Assembly: GCA_035447065.1 (NCBI GenBank)
Contig: DAOTGJ010000004.1
Coordinates: 1-64,000, forward strand
Source of the DNA: CALEMW01 sp035447065
GTDB lineage: Bacteria > Krumholzibacteriota > Krumholzibacteriia > LZORAL124-64-63
Reading direction: 5' to 3'
DNA: 64,000 nt
The notes under the pieces are model-generated. The model saw only the letters and a program-made list of their open reading frames with translations. It ran no database searches and had not been told where the DNA came from. This document shows positions 35,747-43,353 of the stretch, one piece after another. The stretch's first letter is position 1, and each line of letters starts with the position of its first letter. The position numbers were made by a program, and so were the translations under genes.

Positions 35747-36618
35747 GAGGCCCAGCCCAGCGCCAGGGCCCAGTAGAGGATCGGCGCGTTGAAGAAGAGG
35801 GAATCGAAGCGGTCCAGCACGCCGCCGTGGCCGGGCAGCAGGCCGGCGGTGTCCTTCACGCCGGCGTCGCGCTTGAGGGCCGACTCCACCAGGTCGCCCA
35901 CCTGGCCCGCCACGCCGCAGATCAGGCCCAGCGTCAGGCCGGCCAGCGGCGAGAGAAGCGGCGCGCCGAAGGTCTCGGCCACCAGCCAGCCGGCCGCGCC
36001 GGCCGCCAGCAGGCCGCCCACGGCGCCCTCCCGCGACTTCTTGGGCGAGATGCTGGGCACCAGGGGCGTGCGGCCCATGCTCACGCCCACCACGTAGGCG
36101 AAGGTGTCGCAGGCCCAGGTGACCGCGGCCAGAAGGCCCAGGGCGCGGGCGCCGGCCAAGGGATCGGGGTGCTCCAGCCCGCGCAGCAGCCCCAGGTGCG
36201 CGCCGGGCAGGGCCACGTAGACCACGCCGAAGACGGAGGTGGCCACGTCGGCCACGAAGCCGCGCCGGTCGCGGCGCAGCAGCGTGGCGCTGCTGAGCAC
36301 GAGGACGGCGGCGGTGATCAGGGCCACCGCCGGCCAGCCGCGCTCCAGGCCCGCCGCCACGCCGCCGCCCAGCAGCAGCATGGCCGCCTGGAAGGGGCGC
36401 CGCCCGGCGGCGCGGGCCAGCAGCTCGTACTCCCGCAGGCCCAGCAGCACGACGGCCAGCACCAGGGCCTGGAAGCCCAGGCCGCCGTGGTATCCCAGCC
36501 AGATCAGCAGGGGTGCGCCGACGAGCGCCACCAGGGTGCGCGGCAGGATGCCGGATCCGAGAAACCGGCCCCTGCGGGAGCCGGTCACGGGGTCGGGGGG
36601 CGGGGGCGCGCCGCTCAC
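35743..36618 (-). CDS. cdsA: Phosphatidate cytidylyltransferase (CDP-diglyceride synthase)
   Basis: A 291-residue polytopic membrane enzyme converting phosphatidate and CTP to CDP-diacylglycerol. The C-terminal signature is clear: GQVGDLVESALKRDAGVKDT followed by LLPGHGGVLDRFDSL. Seven or so hydrophobic segments are visible, starting with TLVALVGAPLLIWLGYHGGL. The N-terminal ~25 residues are proline- and arginine-rich and probably cytoplasmic. The GTG start overlaps the uppS stop by four bases, and its own stop overlaps the dxr start, so all three are coupled. Confidence 0.95.
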   Translation of the reverse strand: MSGAPPPPDPVTGSRRGRFLGSGILPRTLVALVGAPLLIWLGYHGGLGFQALVLAVVLLGLREYELLARAAGRRPFQAAMLLLGGGVAAGLERGWPAVALITAAVLVLSSATLLRRDRRGFVADVATSVFGVVYVALPGAHLGLLRGLEHPDPLAGARALGLLAAVTWACDTFAYVVGVSMGRTPLVPSISPKKSREGAVGGLLAAGAAGWLVAETFGAPLLSPLAGLTLGLICGVAGQVGDLVESALKRDAGVKDTAGLLPGHGGVLDRFDSLFFNAPILYWALALGWAS

Positions 36619-37460
36619 GAACGCACCTTCAGCAGACGTTTCCAGCGCTCGGGATCCAGCAGGGAGCCGCCGCCGGCCGCCGGGGCGGCGTCGTCGCCCA
36701 GGGCGCCGAAGCGCCGCTCGCGGCCCTGGAAATCCTGCACGGCCAGCATGAACTCGCGCTCGTCGAAGTCCGGCCAGAAGGTGGGCGTGAAGTACATCTC
36801 GGCGTAGGCGCTCTGCCAGATGAGGAAGTTGCTGAGGCGGTGCTCGCCGCTGGTGCGGATCACCAGGTCCGGGTCCGGCAGGTCCGGCGAGTCCAGGCCG
36901 GCGCGCAGCTCGTCCTCGTCCACCTGGTCCGGGGTGATCTCGCCGCGGGCCACGCGCTCGGCGGCGCGGCGGGCGGCGCGCACGATCTCCGCGCGGCCGC
37001 CGTAGGCCAGGGCCAGGTTCAGGGTCAGGGCCGAGTTGCCGGCCAGGCGGTCGATGCCGCCCTGCAGGGCCGCGCGGGCGCGCTCGGGGATGCTCTCCAG
37101 GTCGCCGGTGGCGGTCAGGCGCACGCCCTGCTGGTCCAGGGCGTCGATCTCGCTGCCCAGCACCTCCTGCAGGAACATCCAGAGGGCCTTGACCTCGGCC
37201 TCCGGCCGCTTCCAGTTCTCCTGGGAGAAGGTGTAGAGGGTGAGCACGTCCACGCCCAGGCGCAGGCAGGCCGCCACGGTGCGGCGCACGGCGTGGCGCC
37301 CGGCCCGATGGCCGGCCACGCGGGGCAGCCGGCGGCGGCTGGCCCAGCGCCCGTTGCCGTCCATGATCACGGCCACGTGGCGCGGGATGTTCCCCGCCGC
37401 CTTGAGCTCCCGCTCCAGGGCGTCCAGATCCGCGGCGGTGGTGGCCTTGGCGTCGCTCAC
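36615..37460 (-). CDS. uppS: Undecaprenyl diphosphate synthase (cis-prenyltransferase)
   Basis: A 281-residue cis-prenyltransferase that makes the C55 carrier for peptidoglycan and O-antigen. The catalytic Asp34 lies in VIMDGNGRWA. Substrate-binding motifs TLYTFSQENWKRP and RTSGEHRLSNFLIWQSAYAE are intact. An N-terminal extension of about 28 residues and a C-terminal extension beyond the usual length are present. GTG start two bases after the frr stop, with GGAGATC upstream. Standard neighbour of frr and cdsA. Confidence 0.95.
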   Translation of the reverse strand: MSDAKATTAADLDALERELKAAGNIPRHVAVIMDGNGRWASRRRLPRVAGHRAGRHAVRRTVAACLRLGVDVLTLYTFSQENWKRPEAEVKALWMFLQEVLGSEIDALDQQGVRLTATGDLESIPERARAALQGGIDRLAGNSALTLNLALAYGGRAEIVRAARRAAERVARGEITPDQVDEDELRAGLDSPDLPDPDLVIRTSGEHRLSNFLIWQSAYAEMYFTPTFWPDFDEREFMLAVQDFQGRERRFGALGDDAAPAAGGGSLLDPERWKRLLKVRS

Positions 37461-37462
37461 GC

Positions 37463-38011
37463 TCAGATCTCCATGATCTCCGCTTCCTTCTCCTTGACGA
37501 GCTTGTCGATGTCGTCGCAGAAGCGGTCGGTCAGTTTCTGGACCTCGTCCTTGGCGGCGCGCGCCTCGTCCTCGGTCATGTCGTCGGCCTTCTTGATGGC
37601 GTCGTTGGCCGACTGCCGGGCCTTGCGCACCGCCACCTTGCCCTGCTCGCCGAATTCACGGGCGTTCTTGGACATCTCGCGGCGGCGCTCCTCGGTCAGC
37701 TCCGGGATGGGCACGCGGATCACGTTGCCGTCGTTGCTGGGGTTCAGTCCCAGGCCGGCGGCCATGATGGCGCGCTCGATGTCGTTCAGGGTGGAGCGGT
37801 CGAAGGGCGCCACGGTCAGCAGCCGCGGCTCCGGCACGCCGATGTTCGCCAGCTGCTTGAGCGGCGTGGGCGAGCCGTAGTACTCCACGCGCACCGGATC
37901 CAGCAGCGCGGGCGTGGCCTTGCCCGTGCGGATCTTCGCCACGCGGCGGGCCAGGGCCTGGACCGCCTCCTCCATTTCCATCTCGGCTTCCTGCACCAGT
38001 TCGTGGCTCAT
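37463..38011 (-). CDS. frr: Ribosome recycling factor
   Basis: A 182-residue factor that, with EF-G, splits post-termination ribosomes. KIRTGKATPALLDPVRVEYYGSP, ISVPEPR-like IGVPEPRLLTVAPFD and GLGLNPSNDGNVIRVPIPELTEERR span the hinge and tip. The C-terminal long helix is DEVQKLTDRFCDDIDKLVKEKEAEI. Standard length. The ATG overlaps the pyrH stop (ATGA). Second gene of the pyrH operon. Confidence 0.96.
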   Translation of the reverse strand: MSHELVQEAEMEMEEAVQALARRVAKIRTGKATPALLDPVRVEYYGSPTPLKQLANIGVPEPRLLTVAPFDRSTLNDIERAIMAAGLGLNPSNDGNVIRVPIPELTEERRREMSKNAREFGEQGKVAVRKARQSANDAIKKADDMTEDEARAAKDEVQKLTDRFCDDIDKLVKEKEAEIMEI

Positions 38012-38733
38012 CTTGCGGACTCCTTGGTCACCAGGGTGCCCTCCAGCTCCCCCCGCACCACGCGGCGCAGGTTGTCGGGATCGGAGATGTCGAAGACCAT
38101 GATCGGCATGGCGTTCTCCTCGCAGAGGGCCAGGGCCGTCAGGTCCATGACGCGCAGTCGACGGTCGATGGCGACGTCGAAGCTCAGCGTGTCGTAGCGC
38201 ACGGCGTCGGCGTGCCGCTTGGGATCCTTGTCGTACACGCCGTCCACCTGGGTGCCCTTCAGCAGGATGTCGGCCTGGATCTCCAGGGCGCGCAGGGCGG
38301 CGGCGCTGTCGGTGGTGAAGTACGGGTTGCCCGTGCCTCCCCCGAAGATCAGCACGGTCCGGTCCTGCAGCAAGGGCAGGGCCCGGTCCCGCGAGAAGGC
38401 CCGGCCCAGGGGCGGGCGCTCGTCCGGCGTCAGCACCACGGCGCGGGTGCCCTCGGCGCGCAGGTAGTCGCGCAGCACGGCGGCGTTCATCATGGTGGCC
38501 AGCATGCCCACGTGGTCCGCGGTGACGCGGTTCATGGTGTCCAGGTTGGCCGAGCGGGCCCGGAACAGGTTGCCCGCGCCCACCACCACGGCGATCTGGA
38601 CCTTCTCCTCCACCAGGTCGGCGATGACGCGGGCCAGCGCCGCCAGCTTCTCGTGGCCGAAGGGATCGCCGTCGGCGGCCAGGGCCTCACCGCTGAGCTT
38701 GAGCAGGATGCGCGAATAGCGGTTGGAGACCAC
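38008..38733 (-). CDS. pyrH: UMP kinase
   Basis: A 241-residue amino-acid-kinase-fold enzyme that phosphorylates UMP to UDP. RILLKLSGEAL at the N-terminus, VVVGAGNLFR, NRVTADHVGMLATMMNA, LIFGGGTGNPYFTTDSAA and LKGTQVDGVYDKDPK are all present. The start was moved to the GTG at 38733: GGGAGGAC lies seven bases upstream and this gives the normal 240-residue length, whereas the ATG 14 codons upstream falls next to a terminator T-run. It is the first gene of the pyrH-frr-uppS-cdsA-dxr-rseP group. Confidence 0.94.
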   Translation of the reverse strand: MVSNRYSRILLKLSGEALAADGDPFGHEKLAALARVIADLVEEKVQIAVVVGAGNLFRARSANLDTMNRVTADHVGMLATMMNAAVLRDYLRAEGTRAVVLTPDERPPLGRAFSRDRALPLLQDRTVLIFGGGTGNPYFTTDSAAALRALEIQADILLKGTQVDGVYDKDPKRHADAVRYDTLSFDVAIDRRLRVMDLTALALCEENAMPIMVFDISDPDNLRRVVRGELEGTLVTKESAR

Positions 38734-38775
38734 GGCGTCCTCCCGCGGCGCCGCCCAGGCGACGCCGGATGGCAT

Positions 38776-38808
38776 AAAAAAAGGCCCGGACCCAAACGAG
38801 TCCGGGCC
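38776..38808 (-). terminator. Rho-independent terminator of the rpsB-tsf transcript
   Basis: A perfect 9-bp stem (38783-38791 with 38800-38808, GGCCCGGAC/GTCCGGGCC) with an 8-base loop is followed on the minus strand by seven T residues (38782-38776). It begins 12 bases after the tsf stop. It is the clearest intrinsic terminator in the window. It lies only 43 bases before the pyrH start codon. Confidence 0.93.
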
Positions 38809-38819
38809 CGATGCGGCGT

Positions 38820-39413
38820 CTAGCCGCCGATCTGGAAGCGCACGAACCGCTTGATGGCCATGTTCTCGCCCAGCGACCCGATCTTGCTCTGCAGGAACTC
38901 CTGGATGGTCATGTCCGGGTCCTTCACGTAGGACTGCTCCAGCAGGCAGACCTCGCTGTAGAACTTGTCTACCTTCCCCGCCACGATCTTGTCAATGATA
39001 TTGTCCGGCTTGCCCTCTTCCTTCATCTGGGCCTTGTAGATCTCGGCCTCCTTCTGGACCAGCGAGGCGTCCACGCTCTCGCGGTCGAGGGCCTGAGGGC
39101 TGGCGGCGGCGATGTGCATGGCCACGTCGTGGCAGAACTGCTTGAACTCGTCGGTGCGGGCCACGAAGTCCGTCTCGCAGTTGATCTCCAGCAGCACGCC
39201 CACCTGGCCGCCCTGGTGGATGTAGCTCTCCACCAGGCCGTTGGCCGTGGCGCGGCCTTCCTTCTTGGCGGCCTTGGCGATGCCCTTGGTGCGCAGGTAC
39301 TCCACGGCCTTGTCGAAGTCGCCGTCGCTCTCGGTCAGCGCCTTCTTGCAGTCCATCATGCCGGCGTTGGTGGCCGCGCGCAGGTCGGCGACCATCTTGG
39401 CGGTGATTCCCAT
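38820..39413 (-). CDS. tsf: Elongation factor Ts
   Basis: A 197-residue nucleotide exchange factor for EF-Tu. The N-terminal UBA-like domain is ITAKMVADLRAATNAGMMDCKKALTES. The exchange motif is LLEINCETDFVARTDEF. The C-terminal end is SKIGSLGENMAIKRFVRFQIG. At under 200 residues it is the short, single-core form (Thermus-like) rather than the ~280-residue enterobacterial form. The ATG at 39413 has GGAGGAG upstream; the longer frame is a shadow of rpsB. Co-transcribed with rpsB across a strong hairpin. Confidence 0.96.
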   Translation of the reverse strand: MGITAKMVADLRAATNAGMMDCKKALTESDGDFDKAVEYLRTKGIAKAAKKEGRATANGLVESYIHQGGQVGVLLEINCETDFVARTDEFKQFCHDVAMHIAAASPQALDRESVDASLVQKEAEIYKAQMKEEGKPDNIIDKIVAGKVDKFYSEVCLLEQSYVKDPDMTIQEFLQSKIGSLGENMAIKRFVRFQIGG

Positions 39414-39480
39414 GATCTCCTCCGTCGGACGGCGTTCCCGTCCGTGTTGGTTCTGGTCCTGGTTGACGAGCGGGAGCGCG

Positions 39481-39511
39481 GGCCGCCGTCCGCGCGGGGC
39501 GGACGGCGGCC
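39481..39511 (-). repeat. Perfect 13-bp hairpin in the rpsB-tsf spacer
   Basis: Arms at 39481-39493 and 39499-39511 are exact complements (13 bp, all but two pairs G-C) with a 5-base loop. The hairpin starts seven bases after the rpsB stop codon. No T-run follows on the minus strand, so it is not a standard terminator. It may be a processing, stability or attenuation element that sets the S2/EF-Ts ratio. The rest of the 104-base spacer holds only the tsf ribosome site. Confidence 0.75.
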
Positions 39512-39517
39512 GCGGGA

Positions 39518-40306
39518 TCAGTCGCCGGCGGGCGCGGCGGCGTCGGCGCCGTCGCTGCTCACGGTGGCGGCGCCGGAGGCCGCGGTGGCCTTCTGCACGT
39601 CCACGGCGTCGCGGCCCTCGCGGCGCGCGCTGCGGCCCTCGAGGATCGAGTCGCAGGCCATGCGCGCGTAGAGCGAGATGGCGCGGATCGCGTCGTCGTT
39701 GCCCGGCACGGGAATGGTCACGGGCTCGGGATCGCTGTTGGTGTCCACCACGCCGATGACCGGGATGCCCAGCTTGTTGGCTTCCTTGACGGCCGTCTCC
39801 TCCTCCACCGTGTCGATGATGAACACCGCGGCGGGCAGGCCCTTCATGTGGCGGATGCCGCCCAGGTCCTTGGACAGCTTCACGTACTGGCGGTCGATCT
39901 GGAGCTGCTCCTTCTTGGAGTGCTGCTCGATCTTGCCGGTCGCGCGCAGGCCCTCGATGTGCTCGAGCTTGTGGACGCTCTTGCTGATGGTCTGCCAGTT
40001 GGTGAGCATGCCGCCCAGCCAGCGCTCGGTCACGTAGGGCATGCCGCACTTCTCGGCCGCCTCGCGCACCGCCACCTTGGCCTGCTTCTTGGTGCCCACG
40101 AAGAGCACGCTGCCGCCCTTGGCCGCCACGACCTGGAGGAAGTCGCTGGCCTTGTAGAGGGCCTTGAGGGTCTTCTGGAGATCGATGATGTAGATGCCGT
40201 TGCGGGCGATGAAGATGTAGGGACGCATCTTCGGGTTCCACTTGCGGGTCTGGTGCCCGAAGTGGACGCCGGCCTCGAGCAGGTCGCGCAGTCCGACATT
40301 GGCCAT
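39518..40306 (-). CDS. rpsB: 30S ribosomal protein S2
   Basis: A 262-residue S2. The N-terminal MANVGLRDLLEAGVHFGHQTRKWNPKM region, IYIIDLQKTLKAL, FVGTKKQAKVAV, RWLGGMLTNWQTI and IPVIGVVDTNSDPEPV are all conserved. The C-terminal 30 residues are an alanine/aspartate-rich tail (SDGADAAAPAGD) of lineage-specific type. The ribosome site is weak (AAAGAGA). It is preceded by a 253-base leader without a gene. Confidence 0.97.
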   Translation of the reverse strand: MANVGLRDLLEAGVHFGHQTRKWNPKMRPYIFIARNGIYIIDLQKTLKALYKASDFLQVVAAKGGSVLFVGTKKQAKVAVREAAEKCGMPYVTERWLGGMLTNWQTISKSVHKLEHIEGLRATGKIEQHSKKEQLQIDRQYVKLSKDLGGIRHMKGLPAAVFIIDTVEEETAVKEANKLGIPVIGVVDTNSDPEPVTIPVPGNDDAIRAISLYARMACDSILEGRSARREGRDAVDVQKATAASGAATVSSDGADAAAPAGD

Positions 40307-40465
40307 GGTGGTGTCTCTTTCGTCTCGGGTTGAGCCTCCCCGGCCTTCGTCGCTCCCACCGAACGCCGGGTCCTGGGAAGGACCGGGGGCGCCACCGGGT
40401 GGGGGCTCGGGTCGGGTGGGTGGTGGGCATCCGGTCCATTAGGGGCCGGCGCCGTAGCGGCGGAG

Positions 40466-40494
40466 CCTGGGCTCACCATGTTCGGTCGCCCAGG
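40466..40494 (-). repeat. Hairpin in the 253-base rpsB leader
   Basis: CCTGGGC (40466-40472) and GCCCAGG (40488-40494) form a 7-bp stem with a 15-base loop. It lies in the untranslated stretch 40307-40559 between rpsI and rpsB. A smaller hairpin, GGATCG/CGATCC at 40546-40560, directly follows the rpsI stop. No open frame and no convincing promoter were found in this stretch. The structures suggest a regulatory leader for rpsB, as ribosomal proteins often autoregulate, but they match no leader I know. Confidence 0.45.
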
Positions 40495-40559
40495 ATCCGC
40501 CGACACATTGTGGAAGCGCTCCCTACGGTGCGAGCACTCCCGGCAGGATCGGAACGATC

Positions 40560-40946
40560 CTAGCGCTTGCTGAACTGGAACCGCTTGCGGGCGCCCGGCT
40601 GACCGTACTTCTTGCGCTCCACGGCACGGGAGTCGCGGGTCAGCAGGCCGGCCTTGCGCATGATGGTGCGGTTCTCCTCGTCCAGCGCCACCAGGGCGCG
40701 GGCGATGCCGTGACGGATGGCGCCGGCCTGACCGGTCACGCCGCCGCCCTTCACGGTGGCCATCACGTCATAGGTGCCCTCGCCGCCCAAGGCGCCGAAG
40801 GGCTCGTTGATGGCCTGGATGCGGATGCCATCGAAGTACTGGTCGGCGGGCTTGTGGTTGACCGTGATCTTGCCGGTGCCGCCGGGGATCACCCAGACGC
40901 GGGCCACCGAGGTCTTGCGCCGACCGGTCGCGTAGAACTTCTCCAC
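40560..40946 (-). CDS. rpsI: 30S ribosomal protein S9
   Basis: A 128-residue S9. MEKFYATGRRKTSVARVWV at the N-terminus, GKITVNHKPADQYF, KGGGVTGQAGAIRHGIARAL and the basic C-terminal tail ending KRFQFSKR, which reaches the P-site tRNA. The start codon is GTG (40946), supported by a strong GGAGG upstream. It follows rplM by 33 bases in the usual pair. Confidence 0.97.
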   Translation of the reverse strand: MEKFYATGRRKTSVARVWVIPGGTGKITVNHKPADQYFDGIRIQAINEPFGALGGEGTYDVMATVKGGGVTGQAGAIRHGIARALVALDEENRTIMRKAGLLTRDSRAVERKKYGQPGARKRFQFSKR

Positions 40947-40979
40947 TTCCTACCTCCTGCCGCCGCGGCGGCTGGGAAA

Positions 40980-41420
40980 CTAGCGGTAACTGGGCAGCTC
41001 GAAGGCGCGGGGCTGCTGAGCCTCGTGCTTGTGCGCGGCGCCCTCGTAGACGCGCAGGTGCTTGATCTGCGCGCGGGCCAGCTTGGTCTTGGGCAGCATG
41101 CCCTTCACGGCGTGCGTGATGACGAAATCGGGGTGCTTCTTCATCATCTCCTGGATGGGAGTGATCTTCTGCCCGCCGATGTAGCCGCTGACCTGCTGGT
41201 AGGTCTTCTGATCGATCTTCTGCCCGGTCAGCTTGACCTTCTCGGCGTTGATCACGATCACGTGGTCGCCCATGTCCATGTGGGGGGTGAACGTGGGCTT
41301 GTGCTTGCCGCGCAGCAGGGTCGCCACGTGGGTCGCCAGGCGGCCGAGGGGAACGTCGGTGGCGTCCACGACGAGCCACTCGCGATCGATCTCGGCCTTC
41401 TTCATGCTGTAGGTCTTCAA
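40980..41420 (-). CDS. rplM: 50S ribosomal protein L13
   Basis: A 146-residue L13. The N-terminus aligns as (M)KTYSMKKAEIDREWLVVDATDVPLGRLAT. GKHKPTFTPHMDMGDHVIVINA, GMLPK and HLRVYEG-like IKHLRVYEGAAHKHEAQQP follow. The start appears to be TTG at 41420: it yields the canonical KTYS beginning and sits seven bases after a GGAGG, while the first in-frame ATG (41405) would lose the conserved residues and has no ribosome site. A promoter with a perfect TTGACA box lies about 205 bases upstream. Confidence 0.96.
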   Translation of the reverse strand: MKTYSMKKAEIDREWLVVDATDVPLGRLATHVATLLRGKHKPTFTPHMDMGDHVIVINAEKVKLTGQKIDQKTYQQVSGYIGGQKITPIQEMMKKHPDFVITHAVKGMLPKTKLARAQIKHLRVYEGAAHKHEAQQPRAFELPSYR

Positions 41421-41624
41421 CCTGGTGCCTCCATGAGGGGGACGCACACCAGCGCCACGGATCGCCAGATCCGGGGGCGCGAGGAGGGCATCCGCAAAGG
41501 TTTCCGCAGTGTCGCTCACGGCGTAACGGCCCTTGTCCGACGGCTCGCGCCGGGGGCCTGGCAACGTCTTGATCGGGACTTGCGTGGCCGCGTGTCGCGG
41601 AAGCGCTTGCAGCGCAAGGCGGGG
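41421..41624 (-). other. About 200-base untranslated leader of rplM-rpsI
   Basis: This stretch between the predicted rplM promoter and its TTG start has no convincing open frame. It contains short inverted repeats, for example CTTGC/GCAAG at 41606-41618 and GGATC/GATCC around 41458-41472. Long leaders before rplM occur in other phyla and can be regulatory; whether this one binds L13 or S9 cannot be told. Confidence 0.45.
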
Positions 41625-41653
41625 AATGTAGCAAACCGCCCGTCAGGTGTCAA
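41625..41653 (-). promoter_or_regulatory. Promoter of the rplM-rpsI operon
   Basis: On the minus strand a consensus TTGACA (-35, 41648-41653) and TACATT (-10, 41625-41630) are spaced by 17 bases. The match is close to the sigma-70 ideal. The -35 box follows directly on, within a few bases of, the mtnA stop codon (41643-41645), so transcription of the ribosomal genes starts at the tail of the upstream operon. Confidence 0.75.
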
Positions 41654-42731
41654 GAACGGGGTTTTCCCCAGCCCAGGCCAGGCTCTCCCCGTACGGCGGG
41701 CGGTGCGCTCCCCGCTCCGTGACGATGGCCGTGATCAGGGCCGCCGGCGTCACGTCGAAGGCCGGATTCCACGCCCCCACTCCGGCCGGTGCCCACGAAA
41801 GATCACGGAATCCAAGGACTTCTGCGGCTCCCCGCTCCTCCACCGGAATGGCTTCTCCATCCGGGCAGGCCGGATCCAGGGTGGACGACGGGGCCGCCAC
41901 GTAGAAGGGCACCCCGTGCTCCCGGGCCGCCAGAGCCAGGGGATAGGTCCCCACCTTGTTGGCCGTGTCGCCGTTGCGGGCGATCCGGTCCGCCCCCACC
42001 ACCACGGCGTCCACGCCGCCCCGCCGCAGCAGGCCGGCCGCCGCGCCCTCGCAGAGCACGGTCACCGGCACCCCGCGGGCCTGGAGCTCCCAGGCGGTCA
42101 GGCGCGCCCCCTGGAGCAGGGGCCGGGTCTCGTCGGCGAACACGTGGATGCGCTTGCCGGCCTCCTGGGCGGCGTAGACCACCCCCAGGGCCGTGCCGTA
42201 GCCGCCGGTGGCCAGGCCGCCGGCGTTGCAGTGGGTGAGCACCACGGCGTCGTCGGGCAGCAGGGCGGCGCCGGCGGCGCCCAGGGCCCGTCCCAGGGCG
42301 ATGTCCTCATCGCGCACCGCCGCGGCCTCGGAGCGCAGCCGCTCCCCCACCGCCGCCACGTCCAGGCCGGCGGCCAGGGCGGCGTCGGCGGCGCGGTCCA
42401 GGCGTTCCAGGCCCCAGAACAGGTTCACGGCCGTGGGCCGGGTGGCGGCCAGGGCGTCGCGGTCCGCGCCCAGGGCGGCCCGCGCGGCGGTCGCGTCCCG
42501 GCCCGCGCGCCGCGACAGGTCCCAGCTCAGCGCCATGCCCCACGCCGCCGCGCAGCCGATGGCCGGGGCCCCGCGCACCGCCAGCTCGCGGATCGCGTCG
42601 CCCAGCTCCGCCACCGTGCGGCAGTCGCGGAACTCCAGCCGTTCCGGCAGCAGGGTCTGGTCGATGAGGCGCACGGCACCGTCGCGCCAGTCCACCACCG
42701 GGAACGGGAAGGGCAGGGTGCGGGGGTCCAT
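41643..42731 (-). CDS. mtnA: S-methyl-5-thioribose-1-phosphate isomerase
   Basis: A 362-residue aldose-ketose isomerase of the methionine salvage pathway, homologous to eIF2B alpha. The catalytic Cys is in VLTHCNAGGLATGGYGTALG, and the Asp in VVVGADRIARNGDTANKVGTY. IRELAVRGAPAIG and FADETRPLLQGARLTAWEL are family-typical. The ATG is one base past the maf stop. Other methionine-salvage genes are absent from the window, so it may serve a partial pathway. Confidence 0.95.
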   Translation of the reverse strand: MDPRTLPFPFPVVDWRDGAVRLIDQTLLPERLEFRDCRTVAELGDAIRELAVRGAPAIGCAAAWGMALSWDLSRRAGRDATAARAALGADRDALAATRPTAVNLFWGLERLDRAADAALAAGLDVAAVGERLRSEAAAVRDEDIALGRALGAAGAALLPDDAVVLTHCNAGGLATGGYGTALGVVYAAQEAGKRIHVFADETRPLLQGARLTAWELQARGVPVTVLCEGAAAGLLRRGGVDAVVVGADRIARNGDTANKVGTYPLALAAREHGVPFYVAAPSSTLDPACPDGEAIPVEERGAAEVLGFRDLSWAPAGVGAWNPAFDVTPAALITAIVTERGAHRPPYGESLAWAGENPVLDT

Positions 42732-42732
42732 G

Positions 42733-43353
42733 TCAGTCTCCCAGGATCTCGCGCAGGCCGGCGCCCAGACGCGCCAACGGCAGGCCCATGACGTTGAAGT
42801 AGCAGCCGTCCACCCCGCGCACCATCATGGCTCCGAAGCCCTGGATCCCGTAGGCCCCGGCCTTGTCCATGGGTTCGCCGGTGGCCACGTAGGCGGCGAT
42901 GTCGTCGTCGGTCAGAGGCAGGAACTCCACCCCCGTGCGCTCCGCGGCGTCCCAGGCCCGGCCCTCCGCGGCCCGCCGCAGGGCCACCGCGGTGATCACG
43001 GTGTGGCGGTGGGCCGCCAGGCGGCGGAGCATGGCCCGCGCCTCGGCCTCGTCGCGGGGCTTCTCCAGGATCTCCCCGTCCAGCACCACGATGGTGTCCG
43101 CGCCCAGCACCAGGCGTTCCGGCGCCGCGGCGGCCACGGCGTCGGCCTTGGCCCCCGCCAGGTACCGGGCGTACGTCACCGGGTCGCCCTGGGCCAGGCG
43201 CGCGGCCACGACGGGATCCTCCACGTGCTCCGCCGCCGGCCGCACCTCGAAGGGCACGCCCGCCACGCGCAGCAGCTCCGCCCGGCGCGGCGAACGCGAG
43301 GCCAGCAGCAGGGTCTCCCCCGCCGGCCAGGGCACGAAAGGCGTCAGGGTCAC
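42733..43353 (-). CDS. maf: Maf-family nucleoside triphosphate pyrophosphatase
   Basis: A 206-residue house-cleaning pyrophosphatase that removes non-canonical or excess nucleotides. LLLASRSPRRAELLRVAGVPFEV, LGADTIVVLDGEILEKP and GAYGIQGFGAMMVRGVDGCYFNVMGLP carry the conserved Ser, Arg, Lys, Asp and Gln positions. The GTG start at 43353 overlaps the dtd stop by four bases and has GAGGAG upstream. Nucleotide specificity (dTTP/UTP versus m7GTP type) was not settled. Confidence 0.94.
   Translation of the reverse strand: MTLTPFVPWPAGETLLLASRSPRRAELLRVAGVPFEVRPAAEHVEDPVVAARLAQGDPVTYARYLAGAKADAVAAAAPERLVLGADTIVVLDGEILEKPRDEAEARAMLRRLAAHRHTVITAVALRRAAEGRAWDAAERTGVEFLPLTDDDIAAYVATGEPMDKAGAYGIQGFGAMMVRGVDGCYFNVMGLPLARLGAGLREILGD

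Noticed and set aside
38776..38820. Start of pyrH at the ATG at 38775 next to the T-run
   Set aside because: That ATG lacks a ribosome site and falls beside the terminator; the GTG at 38733 has GGGAGGAC and gives the normal length.
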